The notes under the pieces: generated by a model
What the model saw: only the letters and a program-made list of their open reading frames with translations
What the model was told of the DNA's origin: nothing
Database searches by the model: none
From: Streptomyces sp. NRRL WC-3742
Lineage (GTDB): Bacteria; Actinomycetota; Actinomycetes; Streptomycetales; Streptomycetaceae
Direction of reading: 5' to 3'
Assembly: GCF_000720635.1 (NCBI RefSeq)
Contig: NZ_JOCF01000060.1
Span: forward strand, 1 to 64,000
Length of the DNA: 64,000 nt
Made by a program: the position numbers and the translations under genes
Part shown: one piece after another, positions 24,351 through 33,026 of the stretch
Layout: the number at the start of each line of letters is the position of its first letter
How positions within the stretch are numbered: the stretch's first letter is position 1

Positions 24351-25945
24351 GGGGCGGTCTCCTTCAGCGGGTTGGGCGCGTCGCGGTGGTTCAGGGCGTC
24401 CCGGAGCCGCTTCACGGCCAGCGTGTGCGCCCTCAGCTCCCGGCCGGTGAGGCGGAGGCTGTCCAGCCTGGCCTTCAGGGCCTCCGTGGCGAGCGCCCTG
24501 ATCTCGGCCCCGTACCGGTGCAGCGCCTCCGCGACCGGGTGGCCGTCGGCGACGGCGTCGAGCAGGGCGTGGAACTCGGGTCCGGCTCCCGCCCACATCT
24601 CGGGCTCGCCGTTGAAGCGGGCCAACTGGGCCGGTTTGTCGGCCGGTTTGGGGTTCGCGTAGACGGACTCGCAGGCGGTGACGGCGGCGGCCCGCAGCGC
24701 GCCGGCCGCGTACTCGGCCACGGCCGAGCCCTGTTCGCTCGCCTGCCGCAGGCCCGCCTCACGCCCGGGGACGAACGGGAAGCGGTCGTCCACCCAGGCG
24801 ATCGGCCGGCCCTTGTCCGCCAGCAGGCCGACCGCCCACAGCTCCGGACGGTCGCGGCGCAGCAGGGCGAGGCGCCCGTACAGGTCGTTGCCCTTGACGC
24901 GTTCGGCGATGGCGGCGTACAGCGCGTGCGACTCGCGCCACAGCTCCCGGGACGCCTGGGGCTTGAGCGTCACCGGCTTTCCGGCGCGGATGACCAGGAC
25001 CTCGTCCTGGCGGTGGACGTCGGGGAGTTCGGCGAGCGTCTCCCCCGGACCGACGAGGACCCGGTCGACTCCCGGTGCGCCGTCCGGCATGGCCGCCGGG
25101 CGCAGGGCGATCGAGCGGCCGAGGACGGTGTGGAGGTCGGCGGGGCCGTCGGGCCTGCGGGTCTCGTGGGCGCCGGTACGGCGGAACGGTCGGCGCTCGC
25201 GGTCTCCCCAGGTCAGGTTGAGCGTGCCCGGTTCCCCGTCCCAGGGGGCGAGGTTGAGCCGCAGGGTGTCGCCGAGGGTGGGGCCGAGAGCGAGGACCCG
25301 GATGCGCGAACCCAGACGGCAGGTGGAGAGGTTGGTGAACGGCGCGGGCAGGCCCATCTCCTTGGCCTGGATACGGGCGCGGCGGCCCTGGCCGAAGGTG
25401 TGCTGCGTGAGCAGGGCGCGCCAGGCGGCGTCGGCCGGGAGGGGTTCGGCGTGGTGGAGGTGACGGTGGTCGAAGTGCTGGTTGTAGTCGCCGGCCTGTT
25501 CGATCACCAGTTGGGCCGGCCCGGCGCCGAAGGCGTCCAGGTGCCTGCGCAGGGCGGCGTTCTGGCCCAGCGGGCGCTCGGGGTCGAACAGGTCCCACAC
25601 GCCGTCGTGTTCGGCGAGCCAGTCCGCGGCGCGGGTGAGCGGTTCGCGTTCCTCCACCCGGGCCAGCCACTCGCCGGACGTCTCCGGGTGGCAGTCGGCG
25701 GCGTAGAGCACGCCGAGCAGCCATTCGATCACCGCGACGGTCTCCCCCGGGGTCCGCCCGTGCACGGCGGCGATCCGGTCGGCGTCGCGCAGCGCGCGGA
25801 CGGCGGAGACCTTGGCGAGGCCCGTCCGGTCCGGCCCTCCGTCGGTCGCCCGCTCGCCGTCGGTTGCCCGCTCACCGCCGGCCGCCCGCTGACCGTCGAT
25901 TGTCAGTACCGGGATACATGCTTGGCGGCGTGGATCGAATCGCAT
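24347..25945 (-). CDS. casA: CRISPR Cse1 (CasA), Cascade large subunit, type I-E
   Basis: A 532-residue protein. Cse1 features are DRIAAVHGRTPGETVAVIEW near the N-terminus, WDLFDPERPLGQNAALRRHL, and AWRALLTQHTFGQGRRARIQ with KEMGLPAPFTNLSTCRLG; the C-terminal four-helix bundle follows. It recognises the PAM and recruits Cas3. The ATG at 25945 is preferred: it has an AGGGAGG-type site upstream and gives the short N-terminus RFDPRRQACIPVLTIDG. A tandem GERATDGERATDGG lies near residue 20. It heads the minus-strand operon, divergent from cas3. Confidence 0.93.
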
Positions 25946-26101
25946 GTCCGCCCCTCCCTTCCGCGAGGTCACGGCGCGGCCGCGAACCGGCGCACGCACG
26001 AAGCCGTCGATCTCCCAGGCTCCGTCGGGGCCGTCGTCGCGGCACGACCCTAGCAGCTCCGGGAGCAGGGACTTGACAGACCGTCAGATCTCCAATATTG
26101 C
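25946..26101. promoter_or_regulatory. Divergent cas promoter region
   Basis: The interval between cse1 and cas3 contains a locally AT-rich stretch. TTGACA (26073-26078) is separated by exactly 17 bases from TATTGC (26096-26101), a near-consensus housekeeping promoter pointing to cas3. CAATATTG at 26093-26100 is an 8-bp palindrome. The TTG of this -35 is also the best in-frame start for cas3, so either the promoter or the start codon call must be wrong, or the first codons are non-canonical. Confidence 0.45.
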
Positions 26102-28985
26102 CACCCACCACGCTATTTGGGCCAAGACCGACCGCAGTCGCCGGTCCCGTGGCAACGGCGGTCCGGCGTGGAACCCGCTCACGGCGCACGTCCTCGACAC
26201 GGCCGCGTGCGTGGGGCAGCTGTGGGAGCGGTACCTCACGCCCGGGATGCGGCTGCGGCTCGCGGAGGCGTTCGGGGGCGGCCACGCGGAGACCGCGCGC
26301 CGGGTCGTGATGCTGCTCGCGGGTCTGCACGACCTGGGCAAGGGCTCCGGCTGCTTCCTCCGCACCTTCGGCACCGGCCGCAACGACGATCTGTTGCTCA
26401 GGACACGCGAGTTGGACGCCTGGCGGGCCCGGGCCTCCGCCGCCCGGCTCCCCGGCGACACCCATCCCGACGGGCAGGTCGACGCCCGGCACGAGCACAT
26501 CACGGCGGCGCACCTGGCCCGGGTCCTGGGCTGCGGGTGCGGGCCCTGCGGTGGGGGCGGGGAGGAGTTCCCCGGCCTGCACGCCGTCGCGCTGCTGCTC
26601 GGCGGCCGCCACGGGCACATCCCCGACCTGGACACCGTCGAGCGGGCCTCGGGCGCCGCCCCGATCGAGGCGTGGGAGCCCGTCTACCGGAGCCTCGCCG
26701 CGGAGGCGGCCGGGCTCATCGGCGTGGACCTCGCCGCCCTGCCGAACCTCGTCAGGCCCGAACGGCCGTCCGTCCTGCCGATGTTCACCGGACTCGTCAT
26801 CCTGGCCGACTGGATCGCCTCCAGCGAGGACCACTTCACCTACCGGCACCCCGGAACGGCGACGGCCGACTGGTGGGCCGAGTCCCGGCGTCAGGCCCGG
26901 GAGGCGATCACCGTCCTCGCCCTCGACAAGTGGCGCCCGGCGCCCAGGAGTTGGCCCGAGCTGTTCCCCGGCACCACCCCCCGCCCGTTCCAGCGCGCCG
27001 CCCTCGCCGCGCTGCCCCTGGACGGCCCGGCCCTGGTCGTCGTCGAGTCCGGCACCGGCTCCGGGAAGACCAAACTGGCGTTCGCCGTCGCCCACCACCT
27101 CGCCCGGACTTGCGGCCACCAGGGCCTGTTCATGGCCATGCCGACGCGGGCCGCCACCAACCAGGCGGCGGGCGAGCTGGAGAGGTTCGTCAGGCGCTCG
27201 GCCGACGGCGCCGCCAACCTCGCGGTCGTCCACGCCGCCGCCGAGGCCACCGACCTGGTCCACCGGCTGATCGACGCCTCCACCACCCGGCAGCACAACG
27301 CCCTGCGCTCCCTGCCCGACTCGGTCGCCGCGGCCTCGCACGACAGCGGCGAGCCCGGCGAGGCCGTCCTGCACCCCTGGTACCTGCGAAGCTGCCTCGG
27401 CCTGGTCTCGACGTTCGGGATCGGGACGGTGGACCAGGTCGTCCTGGTCCCGCAGCGCAACCGCCACTGGATGCTCCGCTTCCTCGGCCTCGCGGGGAAG
27501 GCGGTCGTCATCGACGAGGCCCACGCCTACCAGCTCTTCCAGCAGCGGATGCTCGGCGCGGCCGTCGAATGGCTCGCGGACGCGGGCGCGTCCGTGGTCG
27601 TCCTCTCCGCGACGCTGCCCGTGCCCGTCCGGGAGGCGCTCGTCCAGGCGTGGTGCACGGGGCAGCGGGTCACCGTCCGGGACAGCGGGGAGACCGGGCC
27701 CGTCACCGTCGTCGACCGGCACGGAACCGTTCGCCGTACCGCGGTCCCCGCGGGCCGGGCCGGTACCGAGGTGCGCCTGCGGCCGCTGCCAGGGCCGAAG
27801 GGCCTCGCCGCCCAGTTGCTGCGCGAGGCGGCGGGCGGCGGCATCACCGCGGTGGTCCGCAACCGGGTCGCCTCGTCCGTCGAACTGCACCGCACCGCCG
27901 TGGAGTTGGCACCGCAACACGGATGGCGGAAGGAGGAGATCATCCTGCTCCACGGCCGGCTGATGGGCCGCGACCGCCTCCCGATCGAGACACGCCTGAT
28001 CGACGCCCTTGGCCCCGGCGCCGCCGTGCCCAACCCGCTGCGCCCCCGCCGCCTCCTGGTCATCGCCACCCAGGTCCTCGAGCAGTCCCTCGACGTCGAC
28101 TTCGACCGGCTCCACACCGACCTCGCCCCGGTCGACCTGCTCGTCCAGCGCTACGGACGCCTCCACCGGCACCCCGGAACCGCCCGCCCCCCGTGGTTCT
28201 CCGAGCCCGCCTTCACCGTGCTCTGGCAGCCCGACGCCGCCGGACTGCCCGCCGTCGACCCCTCGCACGGAAACCCCGCCCACAGAAACCCCGCCCACGG
28301 AAACCCCGACGGCGCCGTCTACGCGCCGTACACCCTGGCCGCCACCTGGCACGCCCTCCACCAACGGGCGGACGGGAGCGGCCGCTTCACCCTCGACGCC
28401 CGCGACCACCCAGCCCTCCTCGAGGAGGTCTACGACCCCACCACCACCTCGCCCACCGGCGCGCTCGGCGCCCTCCTCACCCGCACCCGCACCGACTGGC
28501 ACGCCGCACTCGCCGACGAACACGCCGAGGCCACCGCCCGCCCCCTCCACCCCTACGGCCGACGCGGCCGCACCCCCGCCACCGCGTACGACCTCGCCTC
28601 GGGCAGGGCCCACGGCGGCGCCCGCGACACCGGCGCCCCGGGCATCGCCGCGCTCTCACGCCTCGGCACCCCCTCCATCGAGTTCATCGCCCTGTACCAG
28701 CAGCCCGGCGGCCCCCTCACCTACGACCGCGCGGGCCTCCTGCCCGTGGACACCCGCTACCACCCGGAGGACGGCCCCCAACGCCGAAGGCAGCAGCAGG
28801 ACTTCCTCCTCAACACCCTCTCCATCCCCCTGACCTGGCTCTCCGCCCCCCACGCCGTCCCCCGCCCCGGCACCTGGCCCACCCTCCGCCACCACCGCGC
28901 CGCCCACCTCGACCCCGAGACCGGCCGCTGCCTCAACGGCCCCCTGGGCCTCACCTACACCCCGGAGGCGGGCCTCTCCCGGTAG
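26073..28985 (+). CDS. cas3: CRISPR Cas3 HD nuclease-helicase, type I-E
   Basis: About 970 residues. The N-terminal IWAKT and LTAHVLDTAA lead into the HD nuclease (GLHDLGKGSGCF, about residue 84; RHEHITAAHL; GRHGHIP). The SF2 helicase has Walker A GTGSGKTKLA (about 327), DEAH in VVIDEAHAYQ (about 479), SATLPVP (about 511), and motif VI VQRYGRLHRHPG (about 692). The C-terminal domain holds a short HGNPAHRNPAHGNP repeat near 735. Cas3 degrades target DNA after Cascade binding. The TTG at 26073 is chosen with GGGAG seven bases upstream; an ATG at 25944 is in frame but overlaps the cse1 start. The motifs are intact, so interference should work if crRNAs are supplied. Confidence 0.93.
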   Translation: MTDRQISNIATHHAIWAKTDRSRRSRGNGGPAWNPLTAHVLDTAACVGQLWERYLTPGMRLRLAEAFGGGHAETARRVVMLLAGLHDLGKGSGCFLRTFGTGRNDDLLLRTRELDAWRARASAARLPGDTHPDGQVDARHEHITAAHLARVLGCGCGPCGGGGEEFPGLHAVALLLGGRHGHIPDLDTVERASGAAPIEAWEPVYRSLAAEAAGLIGVDLAALPNLVRPERPSVLPMFTGLVILADWIASSEDHFTYRHPGTATADWWAESRRQAREAITVLALDKWRPAPRSWPELFPGTTPRPFQRAALAALPLDGPALVVVESGTGSGKTKLAFAVAHHLARTCGHQGLFMAMPTRAATNQAAGELERFVRRSADGAANLAVVHAAAEATDLVHRLIDASTTRQHNALRSLPDSVAAASHDSGEPGEAVLHPWYLRSCLGLVSTFGIGTVDQVVLVPQRNRHWMLRFLGLAGKAVVIDEAHAYQLFQQRMLGAAVEWLADAGASVVVLSATLPVPVREALVQAWCTGQRVTVRDSGETGPVTVVDRHGTVRRTAVPAGRAGTEVRLRPLPGPKGLAAQLLREAAGGGITAVVRNRVASSVELHRTAVELAPQHGWRKEEIILLHGRLMGRDRLPIETRLIDALGPGAAVPNPLRPRRLLVIATQVLEQSLDVDFDRLHTDLAPVDLLVQRYGRLHRHPGTARPPWFSEPAFTVLWQPDAAGLPAVDPSHGNPAHRNPAHGNPDGAVYAPYTLAATWHALHQRADGSGRFTLDARDHPALLEEVYDPTTTSPTGALGALLTRTRTDWHAALADEHAEATARPLHPYGRRGRTPATAYDLASGRAHGGARDTGAPGIAALSRLGTPSIEFIALYQQPGGPLTYDRAGLLPVDTRYHPEDGPQRRRQQQDFLLNTLSIPLTWLSAPHAVPRPGTWPTLRHHRAAHLDPETGRCLNGPLGLTYTPEAGLSR

Positions 28986-29091
28986 CTCCGGAAGGAACGG
29001 GCCCGGCGGGTAAAATTCGGGCAGGGATTTGCACGGACCATGCCGAGTTTCGGCCGCGCCCCCGCCAGGCGCGCGGGGACGGGGGGTTGCG

Positions 29092-29913
29092 ATGCCGGCG
29101 CCTGTGCGGAGCGCGGATCGAAGTGCGGAGGAGAGCGCGGAGGAAGGTGCCCTGCCGTATCCGGCCGGGCGGCGGGCGTTGGGGGGCGGGCTGGCCGGGG
29201 ACTGTGCGGAGAACCTGATGCCGCCCGGGCCGTGGTCGATGCCCGCCATCGCCGGGGTGACGTGGCGGCTCGGGCCGACCGAGGCCCGTGCGGGGTGGGC
29301 GGCGGCGCAGGTGTCGGGGACGGGGCGGACGTTCCGCACGCCGCAGTTGGACAGCGCCGCGCCGTGGATCCTGGTGCGGCTGTCGCCGCTGAGCGCCTTC
29401 ACCGTCCTGGGCCTGCCGCTCGGCGAACTCGCCGGTCAGGACGTCGAGTTGGGCGCGCTGCACGGGCGGGAGGCCGGGCGGCTGCTGGACGCCATGTGGG
29501 AGACGCCGCCCGGGCCGGAGCGGCTGGAGGCCGTCCGCCGCTACGTGGCTGCCCGGGCCGCCGACGGGCCGAGGCCCCTGCCCGAGGTCGCGCGCACCTG
29601 GCACCGGCTGGTCAGCACCGGCGGGCGGATCCCGGTCGGGGGGCTCGCGGCGGAGGTCGGCTGGAGCCGCCAGTACCTGCTGCGCCGGTTCCGCCAGCAG
29701 ACCGGGTGCTCGCCCAAGACCGTCGCGCGGCTGATCCGCTTCGGCCGGCTGCTGCGCGCCCTGGAGGGGCACCCGGTGCGTTGGGACGAGGTGGCGGTCG
29801 AGCACGGCTACTACGACCAGTCCCATCTGCACCGGGACTTCCGGGAGTTCGCGGACACCACGCCCGCGGAGTTCCTGTCCGGACGGCTGCCCTGCGGGTG
29901 CGTGGCCACCTGA
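29092..29913 (+). CDS. AraC-type helix-turn-helix regulator
   Basis: A 273-residue protein. The N-terminal domain (AAPWILVRLSPLSAFTVLGLPLGEL) resembles the sensing domain seen in DUF6597-type AraC regulators. The C-terminal HTH has GGLAAEVGWSRQYLLRRFRQ, ARLIRFGRLLRALEG and WDEVAVEHGYYDQSHLHRDF, the classic AraC second helix-turn-helix. The ATG at 29092 follows a G-rich tract; an in-frame TTG at 29029 is less likely. It stands alone behind cas3 with an AT-rich stretch around 29010, and no target is evident. Confidence 0.82.
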   Translation: MPAPVRSADRSAEESAEEGALPYPAGRRALGGGLAGDCAENLMPPGPWSMPAIAGVTWRLGPTEARAGWAAAQVSGTGRTFRTPQLDSAAPWILVRLSPLSAFTVLGLPLGELAGQDVELGALHGREAGRLLDAMWETPPGPERLEAVRRYVAARAADGPRPLPEVARTWHRLVSTGGRIPVGGLAAEVGWSRQYLLRRFRQQTGCSPKTVARLIRFGRLLRALEGHPVRWDEVAVEHGYYDQSHLHRDFREFADTTPAEFLSGRLPCGCVAT

Positions 29914-30010
29914 CCCGCTCCGGGCCGAGGTTCATTCCGTCCAAGACCGGCCGCCGGGTGCGCGGCTACCGTCGGCCACGGCCCATGCGGGAGTCCACCG
30001 GGGGAGATCG

Positions 30011-31018
30011 ATGTCGACGGCCACCGAACAGCCGACCCACCACGCGGGAGCCGAGCCCGACGGCGAGGCCCTGCTGTTCCACGGCCACGACATGGCGCGG
30101 CTGCACGCGGCCGTCACCGCGGAGTTCGCCCCGCACCGGCTGCACGTCACCGGCCGGGAGCGCTCCGGTCCCGGCAGCTTCCTGCGCATCAGCCGGGGCC
30201 CGGTGGCCGTGTACGAACTCGGGTACGGCGTCGACGTCGAAGTGGTGCCCGGCGAACTGCCCGACTTCTACAACGTGCACCTGCCGCTGACCGGGACGGG
30301 CACCGTGATCGTGGGCGGCCGGGAACTGGCCTCGCCGCTCAGCATCGTCAGCCCCGGCGAGCACCTGTCCATGCGGTGGAGCCACGACAGCAACACCCGC
30401 ATCCTGACCGTCTCCCGCACCGCCCTCGACCGGGCCCTGGCCACCCGCCTCGGCGACCCGCCCCACCGGGCCGCCCGCTTCGCCCCCGTCCTCGACCCGA
30501 GGGCGGCCCCGATCCGGGCCTGGACGGCCACCGTCCACACCTTCTGCACCGCCGCCCGCGGCGGCCTCCTCGCCCGGTCCCCGCTGGCGCGCGAGCACCT
30601 CGAGCAGGCCCTGCTGCACGGCCTCCTCGACGCCCAGCCGCACACCGTCGAGCGGACCCTGCGGCACGCCGCCCCGCTCTCCTCCGCGGCGATCCGCCGG
30701 GCCGTCACCTTCTGCGCCGAGCACGCCCACGAACCGGTCTCCGTCGCGGACATCGCCCAGGCCGCCCGCGTCAGCGTCCGCGCCCTGCGCAACGGCTTCC
30801 GCACCCAGCTGGGCACCACCCCCCTCGCCCACCTGCGCCGCGTCCGCCTGGAGTACGCCCACCACGACCTCCTCGCCGTCGCCCGCGGCGAGCGCACCGA
30901 GACCGTCACCGACGTCGCCCTACGCTGGGGCTTCACCCATCTCGGCCGCTTCGCCCAGGACCACCGCGAGGCGTACGGCACCACTCCCTCCCGCCTGGTC
31001 GCCGCCGCCCGCGCCTGA
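30011..31018 (+). CDS. AraC-family regulator with cupin-like N-terminal domain
   Basis: A 335-residue protein. The N-terminal AraC_binding-like domain contains PDFYNVHLPLTGTGTVIVGG and SPGEHLSMRW. The C-terminal DNA-binding domain contains SVADIAQAARVSVRALRNGF and TVTDVALRWGFTHLGRFAQD, ending YGTTPSRL. GGGGGAGA lies before the ATG at 30011. It could act on the esterase or transporter genes downstream, but it is separated from them by the convergent TetR gene, so this is a guess. Confidence 0.85.
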   Translation: MSTATEQPTHHAGAEPDGEALLFHGHDMARLHAAVTAEFAPHRLHVTGRERSGPGSFLRISRGPVAVYELGYGVDVEVVPGELPDFYNVHLPLTGTGTVIVGGRELASPLSIVSPGEHLSMRWSHDSNTRILTVSRTALDRALATRLGDPPHRAARFAPVLDPRAAPIRAWTATVHTFCTAARGGLLARSPLAREHLEQALLHGLLDAQPHTVERTLRHAAPLSSAAIRRAVTFCAEHAHEPVSVADIAQAARVSVRALRNGFRTQLGTTPLAHLRRVRLEYAHHDLLAVARGERTETVTDVALRWGFTHLGRFAQDHREAYGTTPSRLVAAARA

Positions 31019-31026
31019 GGCGGGCG

Positions 31027-31668
31027 TCAGGCGCGGCGGCCGGGGCGGCGGCGGGTGGTGCCGAAGGCGCGGAGGAAGGTGTCCACTCCGGTGCGGACGG
31101 CGGCGTCGAGGTCGGAGGGGGCGACGGGGCGGGTGCCGAGGGCGGAGAGGCCGGGCAGGTTGCCGGAGACGAGGGCGATGAACTGGGACGCGGCGACGGA
31201 CGGGTCGTCGAGGTCCAGGTGGCCCCGGTTGGCGAGGCTGGAGAGGCGGCCGGCGAGGACGTCGAGCACCGGTTGGGAGCCGCGCGAGACGACCTGGTCG
31301 TAGAGGTCGGGCAGCCGGGACGCCTCCGCGTAGAGCAGCCGCTGCAGCGCCCAGCCCTCGTCGCTCAGCTGGCACTCGACCACGCGGTGCGCGACGCGTT
31401 CGAGTTCGCCCGCGAGGTCCTCCCCGTCGTCGGGGAGGCTGACGAGCGCGGCGACGATGCGGTTGGCGGTGCGCTCGGCGCCGTCGCGCATCACCACCCG
31501 GAAGAGGTTCTCCTTGTCCCCGAAGTGGTTGTAGAGCGTCGGCTTCGCCACTCCGGCGGCGGCCGCGATGGCGTCGATGCCCGCCTGTGCGTAGCCCTCG
31601 CGCGTGAACAGCCGGACGGCGGCGTCCAGGATGGCGGCGCGCTTGTCGATCCGGCCACGGCCCGTCAT
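31027..31668 (-). CDS. TetR-family repressor of the esterase/uptake region
   Basis: A 213-residue regulator. The HTH is KRAAILDAAVRLFTREGYAQ with IAAAAGVAKPTLYNHFGDKE (residues about 8-50). The long C-terminal domain (LQRLLYAEASRLPDLYDQVV) is a ligand pocket of the AcrR/TetR_C type. The ATG at 31668 has no clear ribosome-binding site; an in-frame GTG at 31689 is possible. It diverges from an esterase gene. The intervening palindrome at 31728-31745 and a second copy of its core at 32707-32722 are the likely binding sites, so it would control the esterase and the transporter operon. Confidence 0.85.
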   Translation of the reverse strand: MTGRGRIDKRAAILDAAVRLFTREGYAQAGIDAIAAAAGVAKPTLYNHFGDKENLFRVVMRDGAERTANRIVAALVSLPDDGEDLAGELERVAHRVVECQLSDEGWALQRLLYAEASRLPDLYDQVVSRGSQPVLDVLAGRLSSLANRGHLDLDDPSVAASQFIALVSGNLPGLSALGTRPVAPSDLDAAVRTGVDTFLRAFGTTRRRPGRRA

Positions 31669-31727
31669 CGGGAGTTCACGTTCGTTCACAACTTCACAGT
31701 AGCGCACAGCCGACTGGTAGAACTGAT

Positions 31728-31745
31728 CTGAACTACCGAGTTCAG
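31728..31745. promoter_or_regulatory. Operator-like palindrome CTGAACT-ACCG-AGTTCAG
   Basis: A perfect 7-4-7 inverted repeat between the divergent TetR and esterase genes. Its core TGAAC-N6-GTTCA and right flank AGTTCAGTTTGA recur with the same spacing at 32707-32728, at the far side of the esterase gene. Confidence 0.75.
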
Positions 31746-31765
31746 TTTGAGGAGGCCGCGCGCCC

Positions 31766-32728
31766 ATGGACGACATCTCCCCCCGGCTCGACCGGGAGCT
31801 GTTGGCGGGCTACGTCACGCCCGTACCCGGCATGGCCCCGCTGCGCCCGGACGGCGCGGCCCCGGCCGTCGAGCGCCGGGACCTGGTGGCCCGCGATCCT
31901 CAGGACCCGGCCGCCCCGCCGGTACGGGTACGGGCCTACCTGCCGGGCACGCCCGGCACCCGACCGACCCGCCCGGCCGTGGTGTTCGTGCACGGCGGCG
32001 GCTTCACCGCGGGCGAGCGGCTCGAATGGTTCGACCCGCTGTGCGACCTGTACGCCGAGGGCGCGGGCGCCGTCGTGGTCTCGGTCGGCTACCGGCTGGC
32101 GCCGCAGCACCCGTACCCCGCCGCCCAGCAGGACTGCCGCACCGTGCTGCGCTGGCTGCGCCGGAGCGGCGCCGAGCTGGGCGCGGACGGCGCCGACCCG
32201 GCGCTGGCGGGCAGCAGTTCGGGCGCCGCCGTGGCCGCGGGGCTGACCCTGGCGCTGCGCGACGCGGGCGAGGAGCTGCCCCGGCTCCTGCTGCTGCACG
32301 CCCCGGTGCTGGACGACCGGCACGCGACGCCCTCCAGCCTGCTGATCCGGGACCGCCGGACCTGGAACCGCCCGGCCTCGCTGGCCGGTTGGGGCGCCTA
32401 CCTGCACCCGCTGCGGCCCGGCCACCCGGAGGTGCCGCCGTACGCCGCCCCGGCCCGGGCCGAGCACCTGGGGGGCCTGCCGCCGGTCTACCTGGGCGTC
32501 GGGGACCTGGAGTTGGCCCGGGACGAGGTGATCGGCTTCGGCCTGCGACTGGCCCAGGCCGGGGTGCCGCTGGAGCTGCACGTGTTCCCCGGCGCGTACC
32601 ACGGCTTCGACATCAAGGACCCGCGGGCCGGTGTCAGCCGGCACTCGCTGGCCACGCAGGTGGACGCACTGCGCCGGGCGCTGCATCCGGCCGGTTCCGA
32701 AATAGTTGAACAGCCCAGTTCAGTCTGA
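31766..32728 (+). CDS. Alpha/beta hydrolase, hormone-sensitive-lipase-type esterase
   Basis: A 320-residue esterase. It has the HSL oxyanion motif VFVHGGGFTAGE (about residue 73), VGYRLAPQHPYPAA, the nucleophile elbow GSSSGAAVAAG (about 152), the catalytic Asp in VYLGVGDLELARDEV and the His in PGAYHGFDI. GAGGAGG lies about ten bases before the ATG. The enzyme would cleave small esters in the cytoplasm. It is divergent from TetR and precedes the uptake operon, so it may process the imported compound. The last 20 bases of the gene carry a second operator-like repeat. Confidence 0.87.
   Translation: MDDISPRLDRELLAGYVTPVPGMAPLRPDGAAPAVERRDLVARDPQDPAAPPVRVRAYLPGTPGTRPTRPAVVFVHGGGFTAGERLEWFDPLCDLYAEGAGAVVVSVGYRLAPQHPYPAAQQDCRTVLRWLRRSGAELGADGADPALAGSSSGAAVAAGLTLALRDAGEELPRLLLLHAPVLDDRHATPSSLLIRDRRTWNRPASLAGWGAYLHPLRPGHPEVPPYAAPARAEHLGGLPPVYLGVGDLELARDEVIGFGLRLAQAGVPLELHVFPGAYHGFDIKDPRAGVSRHSLATQVDALRRALHPAGSEIVEQPSSV
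32707..32722. promoter_or_regulatory. Second operator-like repeat TGAAC-N6-GTTCA
   Basis: The same half-sites and spacing as in the palindrome at 31728-31745, and the same right flank (AGTTCAGTCTGA against AGTTCAGTTTGA). It lies inside the 3' end of the esterase gene, about 80 bases before the leader ORF, which places it to control the downstream operon. Confidence 0.65.
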
Positions 32729-32800
32729 TTAACTAACCAGGTCACTATGAGTCGTTTCTCGCCAGTTCCCCTGCGAGCCGGTCTGCCCTAGGAGTACGGA

Positions 32801-32935
32801 GTGTCCGCCACGCGTGGCCTGCCGGGTATGCGCCCGCTGCTCGCCGCCACGCGCCGGGCGATCGACCTCTCCCGTACCGACAGCGCGCTCTGTACCCGGC
32901 CGCGTTGCGCCTCCGCGCGGCCGGGCGGTTCCTGA
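32801..32935 (+). CDS. Putative cysteine-containing leader peptide upstream of the uptake operon
   Basis: A 44-codon ORF with GGAG six bases before a GTG start; an in-frame ATG lies nine codons later. It contains AIDLSRTDSALC (residues 20-31) and a second Cys at 36. Short peptides with the pattern (R)xIDLxRxxSALC are found upstream of sulfur-assimilation genes in streptomycetes and are annotated there as putative leader peptides; cysteine-dependent translation of such ORFs is thought to set expression downstream. A CGGCGGC-CCT-GCCGCCG hairpin follows. The assignment is by pattern from memory. If right, it ties the transporter and monooxygenases to sulfur acquisition. Confidence 0.6.
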   Translation: MSATRGLPGMRPLLAATRRAIDLSRTDSALCTRPRCASARPGGS

Positions 32936-32981
32936 CCTCCTGGCCCTGCGGCGGCCCTCGCGGCGACCCCGACCCGTCCCC

Positions 32982-32998
32982 CGGCGGCCCTGCCGCCG
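32982..32998 (+). promoter_or_regulatory. Leader hairpin before the binding-protein gene
   Basis: A perfect 7-bp stem with a CCT loop between the leader ORF and the ribosome-binding site of the lipoprotein gene. It is suitably placed for an attenuator or a stem that competes with translation initiation. Confidence 0.4.
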
Positions 32999-33026
32999 TC
33001 CGCGCGTCTCGGAGAGAAGCCCCGCC

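Noticed and set aside
25944..26072. Cas3 starting at the ATG at 25944
   Set aside because: It would overlap the divergent cse1 start codon and add a low-complexity N-terminus not expected for Cas3; no ribosome-binding site precedes it.
28259..28310. Short repeats inside cas3 as a CRISPR remnant
   Set aside because: They are in-frame 15-18-bp units encoding HGNPAHRNP within the C-terminal region and have no spacers.
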